A DNA stretch of 64,000 nt from Musa acuminata AAA Group (taxonomy: Eukaryota; Streptophyta; Magnoliopsida; Zingiberales; Musaceae), in the NCBI RefSeq assembly GCF_036884655.1, contig NC_088357.1:8419001-8483000 (forward strand). Reading direction: 5' to 3'. The position numbers were made by a program, and so were the translations under genes. Below are positions 47,531-58,390 of this stretch, in pieces. Numbering within the stretch: position 1 is the stretch's first letter; each line of letters starts with the position of its first letter. Below the pieces are notes generated by a model. The model was given only the letters and a program-made list of their open reading frames with translations, searched no databases and was not told the origin of the DNA.

Positions 47531-48228
47531 TTATGATGCCCTACTAGGAAACAATGACTCGGTGCAATTACTAGTGGTCGCTTTCACGATGATGCCTTCT
47601 CTTACTATTAATGAATGTCTCAATTTATTATAAGCATACTTCAACGTCTGTTAACTCATATTTAATGTGAGAGACTTATATGTTACATTTTTTAAAATGT
47701 AAAGGTTATTTTAGACATACTTGAAAGGTTTATGACTAAAACTATAAGGGCTAAAATAGATCTTTAATCATAAATTATATGTATCATTATATTAATAGTT
47801 TATTATGAATTAATATATCATTATTTAAAAAAATTATATATTATATTTTTAAAATATAAATATTATTTATATGAGTAAAAAGGACTTAAAAATCTATATC
47901 CAAAGCACAAAAATAAATAGAGCTAATTCAGCTGTCTTAATGAACATAAACAAAAAAAGAAAAGAAATTGTATAATAATGGAGGGGTGAAGTGGTTGCAT
48001 GATTGGAACCGACGGTCCAAATCTGTCTACGACTCTTTTATCTTCTCCTCTCCTCTTCCTTCCCAAACACCCTATCGTCTCTCTCTGCTCTCTCCTCGGT
48101 CTCCTCTTCTCCCTCTCTTCGCTGACGGCACCCTATTCCCGCTACATACATCTCCTCCTCCTCCTCCTCTTCTGCTTCGCCGGGGGGAGAGAGACACAGA
48201 GAGGAACCGAGGTGGAGGAGCAACCGAG

Positions 48229-49118
48229 ATGGTGCTGAGGAAGCGGCCGCGGCCTCCGATGAGGCGGACCACCAGCATGGCCGAGTTCGCCCCCAACGTC
48301 GTCCTCCCAAACGATAAGGCCTCGCAGCCCTCGTCCGACCATAGGAAGGCCAGCGACGTTCTCCACCACCAGAGGGAGCCGCAGAGGGCGGCGGAGTTGC
48401 CCGTGCAGAGGAGGGACGCAGGCCCTGCGGATTGGCTGGAGGCGAGGTACCAGTGGGTCCTGGATCCGTCGCCGGGTGGCGGCCGGAGCCGGAGGAACTC
48501 CGGAGACTTTGCGGTGGTGGAGACGGCGCCCTTCCTCAGGGCCTGCGGCCTCTGCAAGCGCCGCCTTGGGCCCGGCCGGGACACGTTCATGTACAGGTAC
48601 CACTCCGGCTTCATCGATTTCCACATGCAAAGTCTCATCTTTCGTTGATTCTTAGATTTTCTCCTCAAAAATTCGAATTTTTTTGTTACTGTTCGTTGAT
48701 GTTTCTCGGTGAGCAGTTCTATTGCTGTGGATCGTGCTTATCATCTTAGAGATTCGATCTTTTTCTTTCTCTTTATTGATTCTGATGCGGCTGATCATGA
48801 TGTCCAAGTGCATGCATATCCTCTGATCCAATCAAAGCCTTTCTCTTCTTCCATGAGAGAGATACAGAGTTTTCTGTACACGCCGATCCCGTTATGATAT
48901 AAACAGCATGTTTTGCATCGTTCGATGTATTCTTACAAGTTATATGCTGGATTTTTCGCAGGGGAGATATTGCATTCTGCAGCCACGAGTGCAGACAGCA
49001 GCAGATGAAACAGGATGAACGCAAGGAGAAGTGCTCTCTGACTTCCATCAAGGACGCTGCTACTGCAACCAATGGCTCCGAACAAGCTGGTAAGGGCGAG
49101 ACGGTCGCTGCTGCATGA
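48229..49118 (+). CDS. FLZ-domain (DUF581) zinc-finger protein
   Basis: Two exons, 48229-48596 and 48962-49118, joined across a 365-bp GT-AG intron in phase 2, give 174 residues. The FLZ domain (about 101-144) reads PFLRACGLCKRRLGPGRDTFMYR then GDIAFCSHECRQQQMKQDE. It has the expected Cys-x2-Cys and Cys-x3-Cys ligands, and the intron splits the domain just after MYR, as is usual in this family. FLZ proteins are plant-only adaptors that bind SnRK1 kinase subunits and link energy and stress signalling. The N-terminus is basic (MVLRKRPRPPMRRTTS). The start at 48229 follows a CT-rich leader. The ORF is open upstream to 47968, but that part is leader-like. Confidence 0.95.
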
Positions 49119-49215
49119 GCTCTGCCGTTCCTCAAAGCCTCTCCATCATGTAAATGCCACAAGGCAAAGCTCAAGATAGATGTAGTTGGGCTTTAATGGT
49201 TTCCTGCCTCAATGC

Positions 49216-49237
49216 AGCAGCAGCAGCTGCTGCTGCT
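49216..49237. repeat. Perfect 22-bp CAG/CTG palindrome
   Basis: AGCAGCAGCAG followed directly by CTGCTGCTGCT, about 100 bp after the FLZ stop codon and so probably in its 3' UTR. A longer imperfect CTG/CTA-rich run continues to about 49262. Confidence 0.9.
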
Positions 49238-49354
49238 ACTGCTTCTGCTACTGCTACTGCAAGGAAATGTAATGTAAAAGCATGTTGCTAATTTGATTCC
49301 CAACATCGTCTCTCTGGTTCTTATGAGAAGCAATGAAGGTCTTTATATCTTCTG

Positions 49355-49390
<36 letters not shown>

Positions 49391-51923
49391 TGTTCAGATT
49401 CAGTGAAACTGGGAGCAAACCATGTGTTCTACTTGCAGGATCTGCAGTGCCATGCATCAAACTTCATTGGATTGTATAGAGATCATGGTCAGCTGCAGGC
49501 ACTTTCCGGAGCTCAACGCAGGCACAGAGAACTCATGCAGCTGAGTAAATGAATCATCACCATGAAACTCGACTGCCATCATGAGATCACTATGACATGC
49601 CGTAGCTCTTATCCGCGAAAATTTTGCTGCAGAAAACCATTTTGACGAAGAAATGTAGAAAGAGAGAGAGAGAGAGGGGTTCTTACATCCTCTGTCAGCT
49701 TGCGTGGAGTGGGTCCCATCCTGGTGTCCTTTGGGGCCCACGGTCCCCAACTTTAGCGCCGCCCACTGACTCGACTGGCTCAGCATCGTTCACGTGGCCA
49801 CCTCTCTCTCTCTCTCTCTCTCTCTCATATTTGCTGAGTGAAGTAGAGAACACAGACAAAACTTTGTTTACATCAATATCGTCCTCGTCCTTGTCAGCCG
49901 TGACGTCGCTGAGCACCGACGGGCAAAAAAGATGTGCTGCTTACTTCAACCCTAAGCTCGCTTTTCCAAAGAGATTTACACTCGGCACTCACTGCAATGA
50001 TCTTTTTGAAGCTCCAGTTGTGTCGGATAGTGCGACGATAAGCTGCAATCGCCAAAAGCCACCAACTCATTTCATATCTATCTCATCTTTGTTACCTATT
50101 GATAATTATGTTCATGGTGAGAGCACCGAGCGAACGAGTTCCTTGTTATGGTGCTGTTGTTCCAAAGTGAAGTAACATCTAGCTAAGCAAAGATGCAGAT
50201 TCGAGCTACGAAAATATAATTAAGATGACAACCGGCTCAAACAAGAAACTCAGTGGAGTTCACAGAACAATGGGGTGCTTCCAGGAATGCAAAGGAGCCT
50301 TCTCTTCTTGTCTACTGACCTACACTGAAAACATACTCTGCACTTAAATAAGTGGGACAGGTTTAAGCTACATGACTTAAGATATTGTGGAATCCGAGAA
50401 ATATTGAGTGTAAGATATCCAATAGCTTTCACAGAGAAAGTTGTCCTGGATCAGGAAGCCATGCCGTTCCTCTTACTAACTTAATCTTCATTAGACTTCT
50501 TAGTTAAGCTTGTCCACTAGGTAAAAACTATAGCTTTGTGGTTGGCTTACATGACTAAGACTTCTTTCTTGGGGTGATAATGTATAGTTTTGCTGCAACT
50601 CTCACTTCAAAGTCAAGGAAGATAAGTTCTTACTACCACTAGTAAAGAGATGAAGACCATGATGAGTTCCTTGCTCATAGATTGTACTGAGCATTTCAAG
50701 GTCTGCAATATAAATCTTGCTCTAATGAAGCTTTTAAAGGGCAGCAACAAACCCTTGCCGAGTAGCAGGAGCAATGTAGATGTCACATTAAGGTAATCTC
50801 AGAGAGTCAAACTGTACTTGTGTGGTCCATCAGCTAATCATGGTGGGTGCCCAAATAGCATCAGCTGTGTGTTCTTACTGTGGTCCGGATAGAGGAGATA
50901 GTGAAAGGAAATAGACTGATGACCAACCAAAACAAACCGGAGAAAAGAGGCTGCAGGATTGATGCATGACACTGCCATGCCACTAAAGCTCATGTGGTGG
51001 CAGGCTTCCATGGTCGACAGTGCAAGTCAGTTTGTGGAGATTGGTAAGCTGAGAAGTCTCAACTGATCAATCTACATGGTCGATGCAACTCAAAGCCACA
51101 GCTTCCTTTTCTTACCTTGTACTGCTAAACTCCTGGTGGCAAGCTCCGGGAGTTGTGAGCTGCGCAAAGCCAGAGGTCCTCAGGGAAGAGCAGACATGAT
51201 GCACTGTCCCAGAGCAACATGTTGTTTGTTAATGGTTGATGCAGATGGTGCCCGGTGGTGATGGTGATTCCCACATGATTACTAAAACAATCTTAGTAGT
51301 TGACATATGGAGATCCCACTGGGGTGATAAAAGACTGATTTATGTCTCAAGATTGCAACAACAGTGGATTTCAAGCTCAGCTAGAAAGATAATAAATATC
51401 ATAAGCTGTTTATGGGTCTCTTGATGGTGTAATCTCCCTGTAACCTTCCATTATACAAACACACTTGCATTAAATTACTTCATATTCTACTAAGCTGATG
51501 AATATCCATGCAAAATTAATGCAATCATTTTAGAGACTCAATGTGATAGAAAGTGTACTTGATGCAAAAGGTGCATACATTTGCCAGCTTGATTCACATC
51601 TATTAGGGTGCAATTAGGCACATTAAATAAGAGGATTAGCACATGGTGGCATGGGGTTTGCAGGTAAGCAAAGTACAAGTGATCTGAAAAAGAAGACACC
51701 TTTTGAAGGGTGGTTGACTTAGGAGACAAAATTTGACTAACATATAATTTTTAGTGTATGAGGTTTATATTTGGATCAGCTGAGTGCTACATGTGAAAAC
51801 CTAAAATAGCTTAAAATTATATTAATTCCAAAAAGTCACAAAAAGAAAAGGAAAACTTATATTTATTTATCATTCATGTAAAATAATAATTCTTTATTAA
51901 TCTTAAGTAAAATGAAATTAGGG

Positions 51924-51931
51924 AAAAAAAA
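51924..51931 (-). terminator. RNA polymerase III terminator (T8)
   Basis: Eight thymines on the minus strand begin one base past the 3' end of the tRNA-Tyr gene. Confidence 0.85.
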
Positions 51932-51932
51932 T

Positions 51933-52023
51933 CCGACCTGCCGGATTCGAACCAGCGACCTAAGGATTTAACTGTACGAATGCCCACTACAGTCCTCCGC
52001 TCTACCAACTGAGCTAAGGTCGG
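51933..52023 (-). tRNA. tRNA-Tyr (anticodon GTA) with intron
   Basis: Minus-strand gene of 91 bp. The 5' half (52023-51987) ends in ACTGTAG with anticodon GTA, then an intron of about 19 nt (51986-51968), then the 3' half (51967-51933). The acceptor stem CCGACCT pairs with AGGTCGG. The A-box region TAGCTCAGTTGG and B box GGTTCGAATCC are intact. The intron after the anticodon is the norm for nuclear plant tRNA-Tyr genes. The intron edges could shift by one base. Confidence 0.97.
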
Positions 52024-52599
52024 TATATATAATATTTATGGTAAATATTCATTATATTAATGTTTCAGCCTTCTGCACCTTCAGTCATCCTACTACACCT
52101 CGTGGGAGCGGCTCGTCACTGCATCAGCAACGGTGAAGAAGATCCTGTCATGGCCTGTCAGCTCAGTGAACTGAGACGCCTCCAGCTTTTCGATCGCCAC
52201 CGGACCGGGGTTAGCAAGAATAAGCGGCGTGACTGTCAACCTGTGAATCTCCAGATTTGTTTGATCTCGCATCTGATTCTTATAAATGGTTGTGTTGTTG
52301 CTGAAGCGTAGAAAATTCTTCTCTTCTGCAGACCTTTGTGCATGTCTTCCGGGGCATGGATGCCACCGGTGTCGATGTTGATGATAGCTGAAAGAGTGAA
52401 AGATGTTACTGGTTCTTCTGCACCAGATGAAACAATCACTATGAACTGAGGATTCAATCGCGGTCCTATCGACGATCAACAGATCGATTCGGGCTTGTCC
52501 CTTAGCTTCCTCTTTCTCGTCTTCATCAGCGAACCATCTCAGTATTCTGCCGATGCAATGTCATACTGTTAGCAAGCCATCAGCTTGAATTCTCTTTTG

Positions 52600-52837
52600 G
52601 TTATTCTCTTGTGGTTGTTGCTTGGGTTTTGGGCAAGAGATTGAGATTTGTATATTCATTATTCTCATAGTGGATTATCTCTAGTTTGCCCCGTGGTTTT
52701 TACCCTTCACATTGAAGGGGTTTTCCACGTATATCTTGGTGTTTTGTTTGATTGTGTTTCCATTTTATTCCGCTGCGTATTTTGGTCTTCTAGTATTTGT
52801 TCCTATACAAAGGTTATTCCTGTTTATATCCCCATCA
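52600..52837 (+). repeat. Left LTR, 5'-truncated
   Basis: Matches positions 57211-57454 of the right LTR base for base, apart from an extra TGTTTG near 52747. It ends CCCCATCA. The U3 part is absent: similarity stops abruptly at GTTATTCTC. Confidence 0.93.
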
Positions 52838-52839
52838 AC

Positions 52840-52851
52840 TGGTATCAGAGC
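52840..52851 (+). other. Primer-binding site (initiator tRNA-Met)
   Basis: TGGTATCAGAGC two bases after the left LTR is complementary to the 3' end of plant initiator tRNA-Met, the usual copia primer. Confidence 0.92.
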
Positions 52852-52884
52852 GGGGTTTTGGTGATTTAATTTTTGCATTTGAAC

Positions 52885-55800
52885 ATGGAGGCCAGTAATA
52901 TTTCTCGCATGATTAGTTTGAATGGAAATAATTGGATGATATGGAAACCAAGAATGGAAGATCTCTTGTATTGCAAAGATTTGTATGGACCTTTGCAAGG
53001 GGATAGTGCAAAACCTACAACTATGATAGATGATGAGTGGAAGAGGTTAGATCGAAAAACAATTGGATTTATTAGACAGTGGCTTGATGATAGTGTATTT
53101 CACCATGTTTCTACTAAAATTTCTGCATATTCTCTTTGGAAAAAATTGGAAAGTCTCTATGAAAGAAAAACAGCTGGCAACAAAGCTTTTTTGATCAGAA
53201 AACTTGTGAACCTAAAATATAGAGAGGGTGCTTCTATTGCTGAGCATTTGAATGAAATGCAGAGTATTACTAACCAGTTATCCTCTATGAGAATGTCTCT
53301 TGATGATGAGTTGCAGGCATTGTTACTTCTCAGTTCATTACCAGAAAGTTGGGAGACACTGGTGGTTTCCCTTAGTAATTCTGCGCCAGATGGTATTGTC
53401 ACTATGAGTCAAGTAACAAGCAGTTTGTTGAATGAGGAGTTGAGAAGAAAGAGTTCGGCAAAATCTCAGAATGATTCACAGGCACTTATCTCAGAGAACA
53501 GAGGAAGGTCAAAGTCTAGAAGCAGTTCACGTATGGGTAGGAGCAAGTCAAGATCAAGAAAAGATATTGTTTGCTATAACTGTGGTGAGAAAGGACATTA
53601 CAAGAACCAATGTAAGCAACCTAAGAAGAACAAGAAAAAGGGAAAAGAAGTGGAGTCTACAGAGTCAAAGGATAATACTACAGCTACAGTGCAGGGTGGT
53701 GATTAATTGATTTTGTCTCCTTCTGATGATATTTTTTCTTGTGTGTGTCAGAATCTTGAGTGGGTGATTGACACAGGTGCTTCTTATCATGCTACACCAC
53801 GGAGGGAGTTTTTTGCTACATACAGGTCTGGAAACTTTGGTGTTGTCAAGATGGGCAACTATGGCACAACAGACATCATTGGCATGGGTGATATCCATTT
53901 AAAGACCAACCTTGGCTGTAAGTTGGTACTTAAGGATGTGAGGCATGTGGTTAACTTGAGACTAAATTTAATTTCAGTTGAAAGACTAGATGATGAAGAG
54001 TATGAAAGCAGATTTCACAGAGGGCAATGGAAGCTCAGTAAGGGTTCTCTTGTTATAGCTAATGGAAAGAAATGTCATACTTTGTACAGGTTGCATGCTA
54101 AAGCTTATGGTGAGCAGTTAAATGCTACAGAGAAAGACTTCAGTATGGAGTTGTGGCATAGGCGATTGGGACACATGAGCGAGAAGGGGCTGCAAGCTCT
54201 TTCCAAGAGAGAGGTATTACCAGATCTCAGAGGTATACATCTGAACCATTGTATTGATTGTTTGGCTGGTAAACAACATAGAGTTTCATTTGCTAGTGCT
54301 GTTTTGTCTAGAAAAATGCATGCCTTAGATCGTGTTTATACAGATGTATGTGGTCCTTTGAGGACAAAAACTCATGGTGGATCTGTTGATGTTCTTGGTA
54401 TAAGTGGTGCACTTTATTTTGTCACTTTTATAGATGATTTTTCCAGGAAAGTTTGGGCTTATGCTTTGAAGACCAAATATCAGGTTATTAATGTCTTCAA
54501 AGAGTTTCATGCCAGGGTTGAAAGGGAGACAAAAAGGAAATTGAAATGCATAAGATCAGATAATGGTGGTGAGTATATGGGATTGTTTAATGACTATTGC
54601 AGATCGCATGGGATCCAACATGAGATGACAGTTCCTGGTACACCTCAGCATAATGCAATTGCAGAGAGGATGAACCGCACCATCATGGAAAAGATCAGAT
54701 GTATGCTTTCACAGGCCAAGCTACCCAAAAGGTTTTGGGATGAGGCTTTGAAGACTGCAGTTGATGTGATCAACTTATCACCATGTACAGCCCTAGATGG
54801 TGATGTTGCAGAGCATGTATGGTCAGGGAAAGATGTTTCCTACAGGCATTTGAGAGTGTTTGGTTGTCGTGCATTTGCACATGTTCCAGATAATGAGAGG
54901 TTCAAGCTAGATGGTAAGTCTAAAGAATGTATTTTTCTTGGTTACTGACATGATCAGTTTGGTTACAGGCTTTGGGATCCAGAAAAGCAGAAGGTGTTCA
55001 GGAGTAGAGATGTGGTCTTCTTTGAGGATCAAACCTTTGAGGATTTGAAGAAGAAGGCACCAGCCAAGACTTCTGTAGAAGGATTAGCAGATTGTGACCC
55101 AGTTATTCCTCCAGTATATCAGGGTGATGGGGGAGATGTGCAGGAAAATAGTGTAGAGCCTGATATTGATTTACCTGTAGGACATGTTGAGCAAGAAGAA
55201 GTAGGAGAGCAAGTTCCCGCAGAACCTCAATTGAGAAGATCTTCTAGACAACGTCAACCTTCCAGAAGATACTCTATAGATGAGTATGTGATACTTACTG
55301 ATACAGGTGAACCAGAGAGTTACCAGGAAGCAGTTGAGAGTGAGCAGAAAGAGAAGTGGTTAGTTGCTATGCAGGAAGAGATGGATGCTCTTCAGAAGAA
55401 CCACACTTATGATTTGGTGCTGCTACCAAATGGAATGAAGGCCTTGAAGAACAAGTGGGTTTTTAGGTTGAAGACTCAAGAATATTGTTCTCAACCAAAG
55501 TACAAAGCTAGATTGGTTGTGAAAGGCTTTGGTCAAAAGAAAGGTATTGACTTTTGGTATTGCTGCTAGCCAGGACTTGGAGGTTGAGCAGTTAGATGTG
55601 AAGACAGCTTTCCTTCATGGTGATTTGGAGGAGGAAATTTATATGGAGCAACCAGAAGGCTTCAAAGTCAAAGATAAAGATAATTTTGTCTGCAAGTTGA
55701 AGAAGAGCTTGTATGGGCTAAAGCAAGCTCCAAGACAGTGGTACAGAAAGTTTGATTCATTTATGACAGAAAATGGATACAAAAGAACGGCTTCAGATCA

Positions 55801-56814
55801 TTGTGTGTACATCAAATGGTTTGGTGAGAATTTTATTATTCTCTTACTTTATGTTGATGACATACTTATTCTTGGAAAAGATATGTCTAAAATTGACAGG
55901 TTGAAGAAGGAACTGAGTGAGTCTTTTGCAATGAAGGACATGGGGCCAGCAAAGCAAATACTAGGCATGCAGATTTCTCGTGACAGGAAAAACAAGAAGA
56001 TTTGGTTGTCACAGGAGAAATACATCGAGAAGGTATTGGAAAGATTTAGTATGAGCAATGCTAAGCCAGTTGGTTCTCCTCTTACAGGTCACTTCAAGTT
56101 GTGCTCAGAACAGAGTCCGTCAAGTGATGAGGAGAAGGAGAAAATGCAAAAGGTTCCTTATGCTTCAGCAGTTGGAAGTTTAATGTATGCAATGGTATGT
56201 ACGAGGCCGGACATCGCATATGTAGTGAGTGTTACTAGCAGATTTCTTGCAAATCCAGGCAAAGAGCACTGGGCAGCAGTGAAGTGGATTTTTAGATATC
56301 TCAGATGGAGCTCTAAGGTTTGTTTAAGCTTTGGAGGTGGACCACCTGCGTTAACAGGTTACACAGATGCAGATATGGCAAGAGATATAGATACGAGGAA
56401 GTCTACTTCAGGTTATGTACTTACTTTTGCAGGGGGAGCTGTGTCATGGCAATCCATGTTACAAAGGTGTATTGCTCTCTCCACCACAGAAGCAGAATAT
56501 ATTGCTGCTACAGAGGTATGCAAAGAAATGTTATGGATGAAAGAATTCTTACAAGAATTGGGGCTGAAACAGGAAAATTATGTGATGCATTGTGACAGCC
56601 AGAGTGCCATCCATTTGTGTAAGAACTCAATGTTTCATTCCAAGTCAAAGCATATAGATGTCAGATACCACTGGATTCGAAATGTATTTGAAGAGAAGCA
56701 GTTGCAGCTTCAGAAAATTCATACAGATGACAACGGAGCAGACATGTTGACGAAGACCTTAACAAAAGAAAGACAGGAGATATGCCGACAGTTGGTCGGT
56801 ATGGCTTCACATTG
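52885..56814 (+). pseudogene. Copia gag-pol with two nonsense codons and a frameshifting deletion
   Basis: Gag runs from 52885 with the CCHC zinc knuckle CYNCGEKGHYKNQC at about 53575. An in-frame TAA at 53704-53706 separates gag from pol. Protease has DTGAS at 53770. Integrase has the HRRLGH and CIDC zinc ligands, then TDVCGPL, RSDNGGEY and NAIAERMN. A TGA at 54946-54948 interrupts the sequence after FLGY. At about 55550 a deletion of roughly 17 codons plus frameshift removes the start of the RT core, and reading resumes in another frame. RT then has YVDDIL at about 55850. RNase H ends with LSTTEAEYIA and a KHIDVRYHWIR motif. The stop is at 56812-56814. It cannot make a complete polyprotein and could move only with help in trans. 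Confidence 0.93.
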
Positions 56815-56847
56815 AGGAGTCATGGGACAGCCTCCCTTATGGGCTGA

Positions 56848-56857
56848 AGGGGGAGGT
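56848..56857 (+). other. Polypurine tract
   Basis: A purine run (AAGGGGGAGG) ends next to the TG that opens the right LTR, the expected site of plus-strand DNA priming. Confidence 0.85.
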
Positions 56858-57454
56858 TGTTGGGCTGATGGCCCATATTCAGCCCATGTGGGCTTTATCA
56901 GCCCACAGCTCACACCCCCTCTTAACCTAACCCTAATTAAGATTAGGGGGGTGTGGTGGCTGCATTTTAGAGGCAGATTAAAGCTATAAAAAGGCAGCAA
57001 CGAGGCAGATCTTTGTAGCGACGAGATTCCAAAGAGAAGAAGGAGAACAAGGCAAAAGAGAAGAGAAAGAAAGGGAAGAAGACAAGGACAACGCAGAGAG
57101 ACTGTTCACAATCATCTAGCAGTGTTCTCATCTCAGGTTAGATCAAATCTACAGTAGGCTCTTGCTGTGATTACTTGGGAGGTTTTAGATATTGTGGGCA
57201 GTAACGTGATCCTTGTATCCCAGTTATTCTCTTGTGGTTGTTGCTTGGGTTTTGGGCAAGAGATTGAGATTTGTATATTCATTATTCTCATAGTGGATTA
57301 TCTCTAGTTTGCCCCGTGGTTTTTACCCTTCACATTGAAGGGGTTTTCCACGTATATCTTGGTGTTTATTGTGTTTCCATTTTATTCCGCTGCGTATTTT
57401 GGTCTTCTAGTATTTGTTCCTATACAAAGGTTATTCCTGTTTATATCCCCATCA
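56858..57454 (+). repeat. Right LTR, complete
   Basis: 597 bp, from TGTTGGGC to CCCATCA. Its first 50 bp hold alternating GGGCTGAT, GGCCCA, CAGCCCA and ATCAGCCCA words that form inverted repeats and resemble plant site-II (TGGGCY) promoter motifs. Confidence 0.93.
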
Positions 57455-58390
57455 GCATCTGGGTTTTGCTCAATGTTCCTGTACAATGTAGTACCTGGAA
57501 GATTTCCTACCATTGCTCTCCTGGGTCTCGTAGCTTGGTGGAGGATCTTAGCAAAGGATACGCAGACCTAAGAATCATTGAGAAAGATCATTAGGATCCA
57601 AAGAGAAGTTGAACGCATAAGCATCAGCTTTTTGTCTTAAAGCAATCAAGAGGCCAATTTCAACAGATACAAACATTACACCAAGGAGGGCTCCATTCAG
57701 GCAACAAAATCTAGCTTATCAATCTTCCAGATCAGAAGCGCTGCTTGGTAGTCAACAAGGCCAATGACAGCAGAGATGATGATGGAGGCAAGGATTGCAC
57801 TTGGAGTGTATTTGAAGACGGGTGTGATGAGTAGCAAGGTCAGGAACACCATTGCCGACATGACCATGTTTGGCAGCCAGCCATGTAATCGACAGCTGAT
57901 CTTGAGAATGAACCTGAAGAAATAAGACACAGAGAAGTAAGAAAATTATAGAGCTCAAAGCTCAACATCTACTTAGAAGAGGATTGCCTTTCTTACCTAT
58001 TGCAACATAGCATGAGGTCATTGAGCAAACAACATTCATGGATCCAAGTGCCACCATTTCCTTGTTTCCATCCGACCGGTAGTCCTTCAAAGCAGCAAAG
58101 TTCTTCCTATGGCCGCAGCTTCCTGGTGAATTGTTACTTCAGTTTCTTGCAAGGAAACTGGATGCTGCAACCACAGGAGGAGTTAGTGTTTGTATGTTGT
58201 TACCGTAAGCGCGATCATGCAGCAGATAATTCCGATTCTGAAACCTTTCTCAGCATTCGGACCTGCGAAATATATTCTTCCCCTGATTGGGATCTCACTA
58301 TGTACTTATCAGGGAGGAGGAATGCCAGGAAAGCTGTTCCAATGAGAATTGTCTGCCAGTTCCACTGCATTCGATTTGAGTGGATATGTA

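Larger units (their letters stand above)
46335..47930. mobile_element. Large inverted duplication / foldback element carrying gene fragments
   Basis: The left part (46335-47045) and the reverse complement of the right part (47930 back to about 47240) match along most of their length. Shared landmarks include 'ttcataataaa..attaatat' and 'taatttagccct', the stretch 'gagttaacagac.ttaga.gt..gcttat', 'ggcatcatcgtgaaa.cgacca', and the captured coding part. Each arm contains two diverged copies of an AT-rich module of about 180-200 bp. The arms differ by perhaps a quarter of positions, so the structure is old. Non-matching central sequence lies at about 47046-47240. No transposase is present. It may be a non-autonomous long-TIR transposon (Pack-type) or a simple inverted duplication. 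Confidence 0.7.
49119..51932. other. Intergenic, no gene recognised
   Basis: Contains CT/GA microsatellites at 49358-49387, 49663-49677 and 49802-49826 and short ORFs with no family resemblance (for example 49624-50175 plus, which is split by the microsatellites). The first 200-300 bp are probably the FLZ 3' UTR. Confidence 0.55.
52600..57454 (+). mobile_element. Defective Ty1/copia LTR retrotransposon inserted in the SULTR relic
   Basis: Parts in order: truncated left LTR 52600-52837, primer-binding site 52840-52851, gag-pol 52885-56814, polypurine tract about 56848-56857, full right LTR 56858-57454. Domain order GAG-protease-integrase-RT-RNase H defines copia. The right flank GCATC (57455-57459) would be the target duplication, but its left copy is missing because the left LTR has lost its first 360 or so bases together with adjoining SULTR sequence. 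Where both LTRs exist they are identical except for a 6-bp indel, which suggests a recent insertion. Confidence 0.95.
52093..58390 (-). pseudogene. Sulfate transporter (SULTR, SLC26 type) pseudogene split by a retrotransposon
   Basis: SULTR pieces appear in order on the minus strand. About 58390-58190: NWQTILIGTAFLAFLL and GFRIGIICCMIALT. About 58115-58000: DYRSDGNKEMVALGSMNVV and TSCYVA. About 57935-57700: FSRSAVDYMAGCQT, then VFLTLLLITPVFKYTPSAIL and IDKLDFVA. About 57580-57460: FAKILHQATRPRRAMVGNLP and TLYRNIEQNPDA. Beyond the insertion, about 52545-52480: RILRWFADEDEK. About 52390-52320: IDTGGIHAPEDMHKGLQKR. 52240-52093: LILANPGPVAIEKL and the C-terminus. Lesions: a 1-nt deletion before AALKDY, a deletion after GCQT, a frameshift and stop right after DFVA, no recognisable N-terminal exons, loss of about 25 STAS-region codons at the insertion edge, and the 4.85-kb element itself. 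Intact SULTRs import sulfate with protons. Confidence 0.88.

Noticed and set aside
47968..48228. Upstream in-frame extension of the FLZ ORF
   Set aside because: CT-rich leader with no conserved residues; MVLRKRPRPP is the natural start and lies close to the conserved part.
56320..56595. 91-codon plus-strand ORF within the copia element
   Set aside because: An out-of-frame shadow of the RT/RNase H coding sequence.
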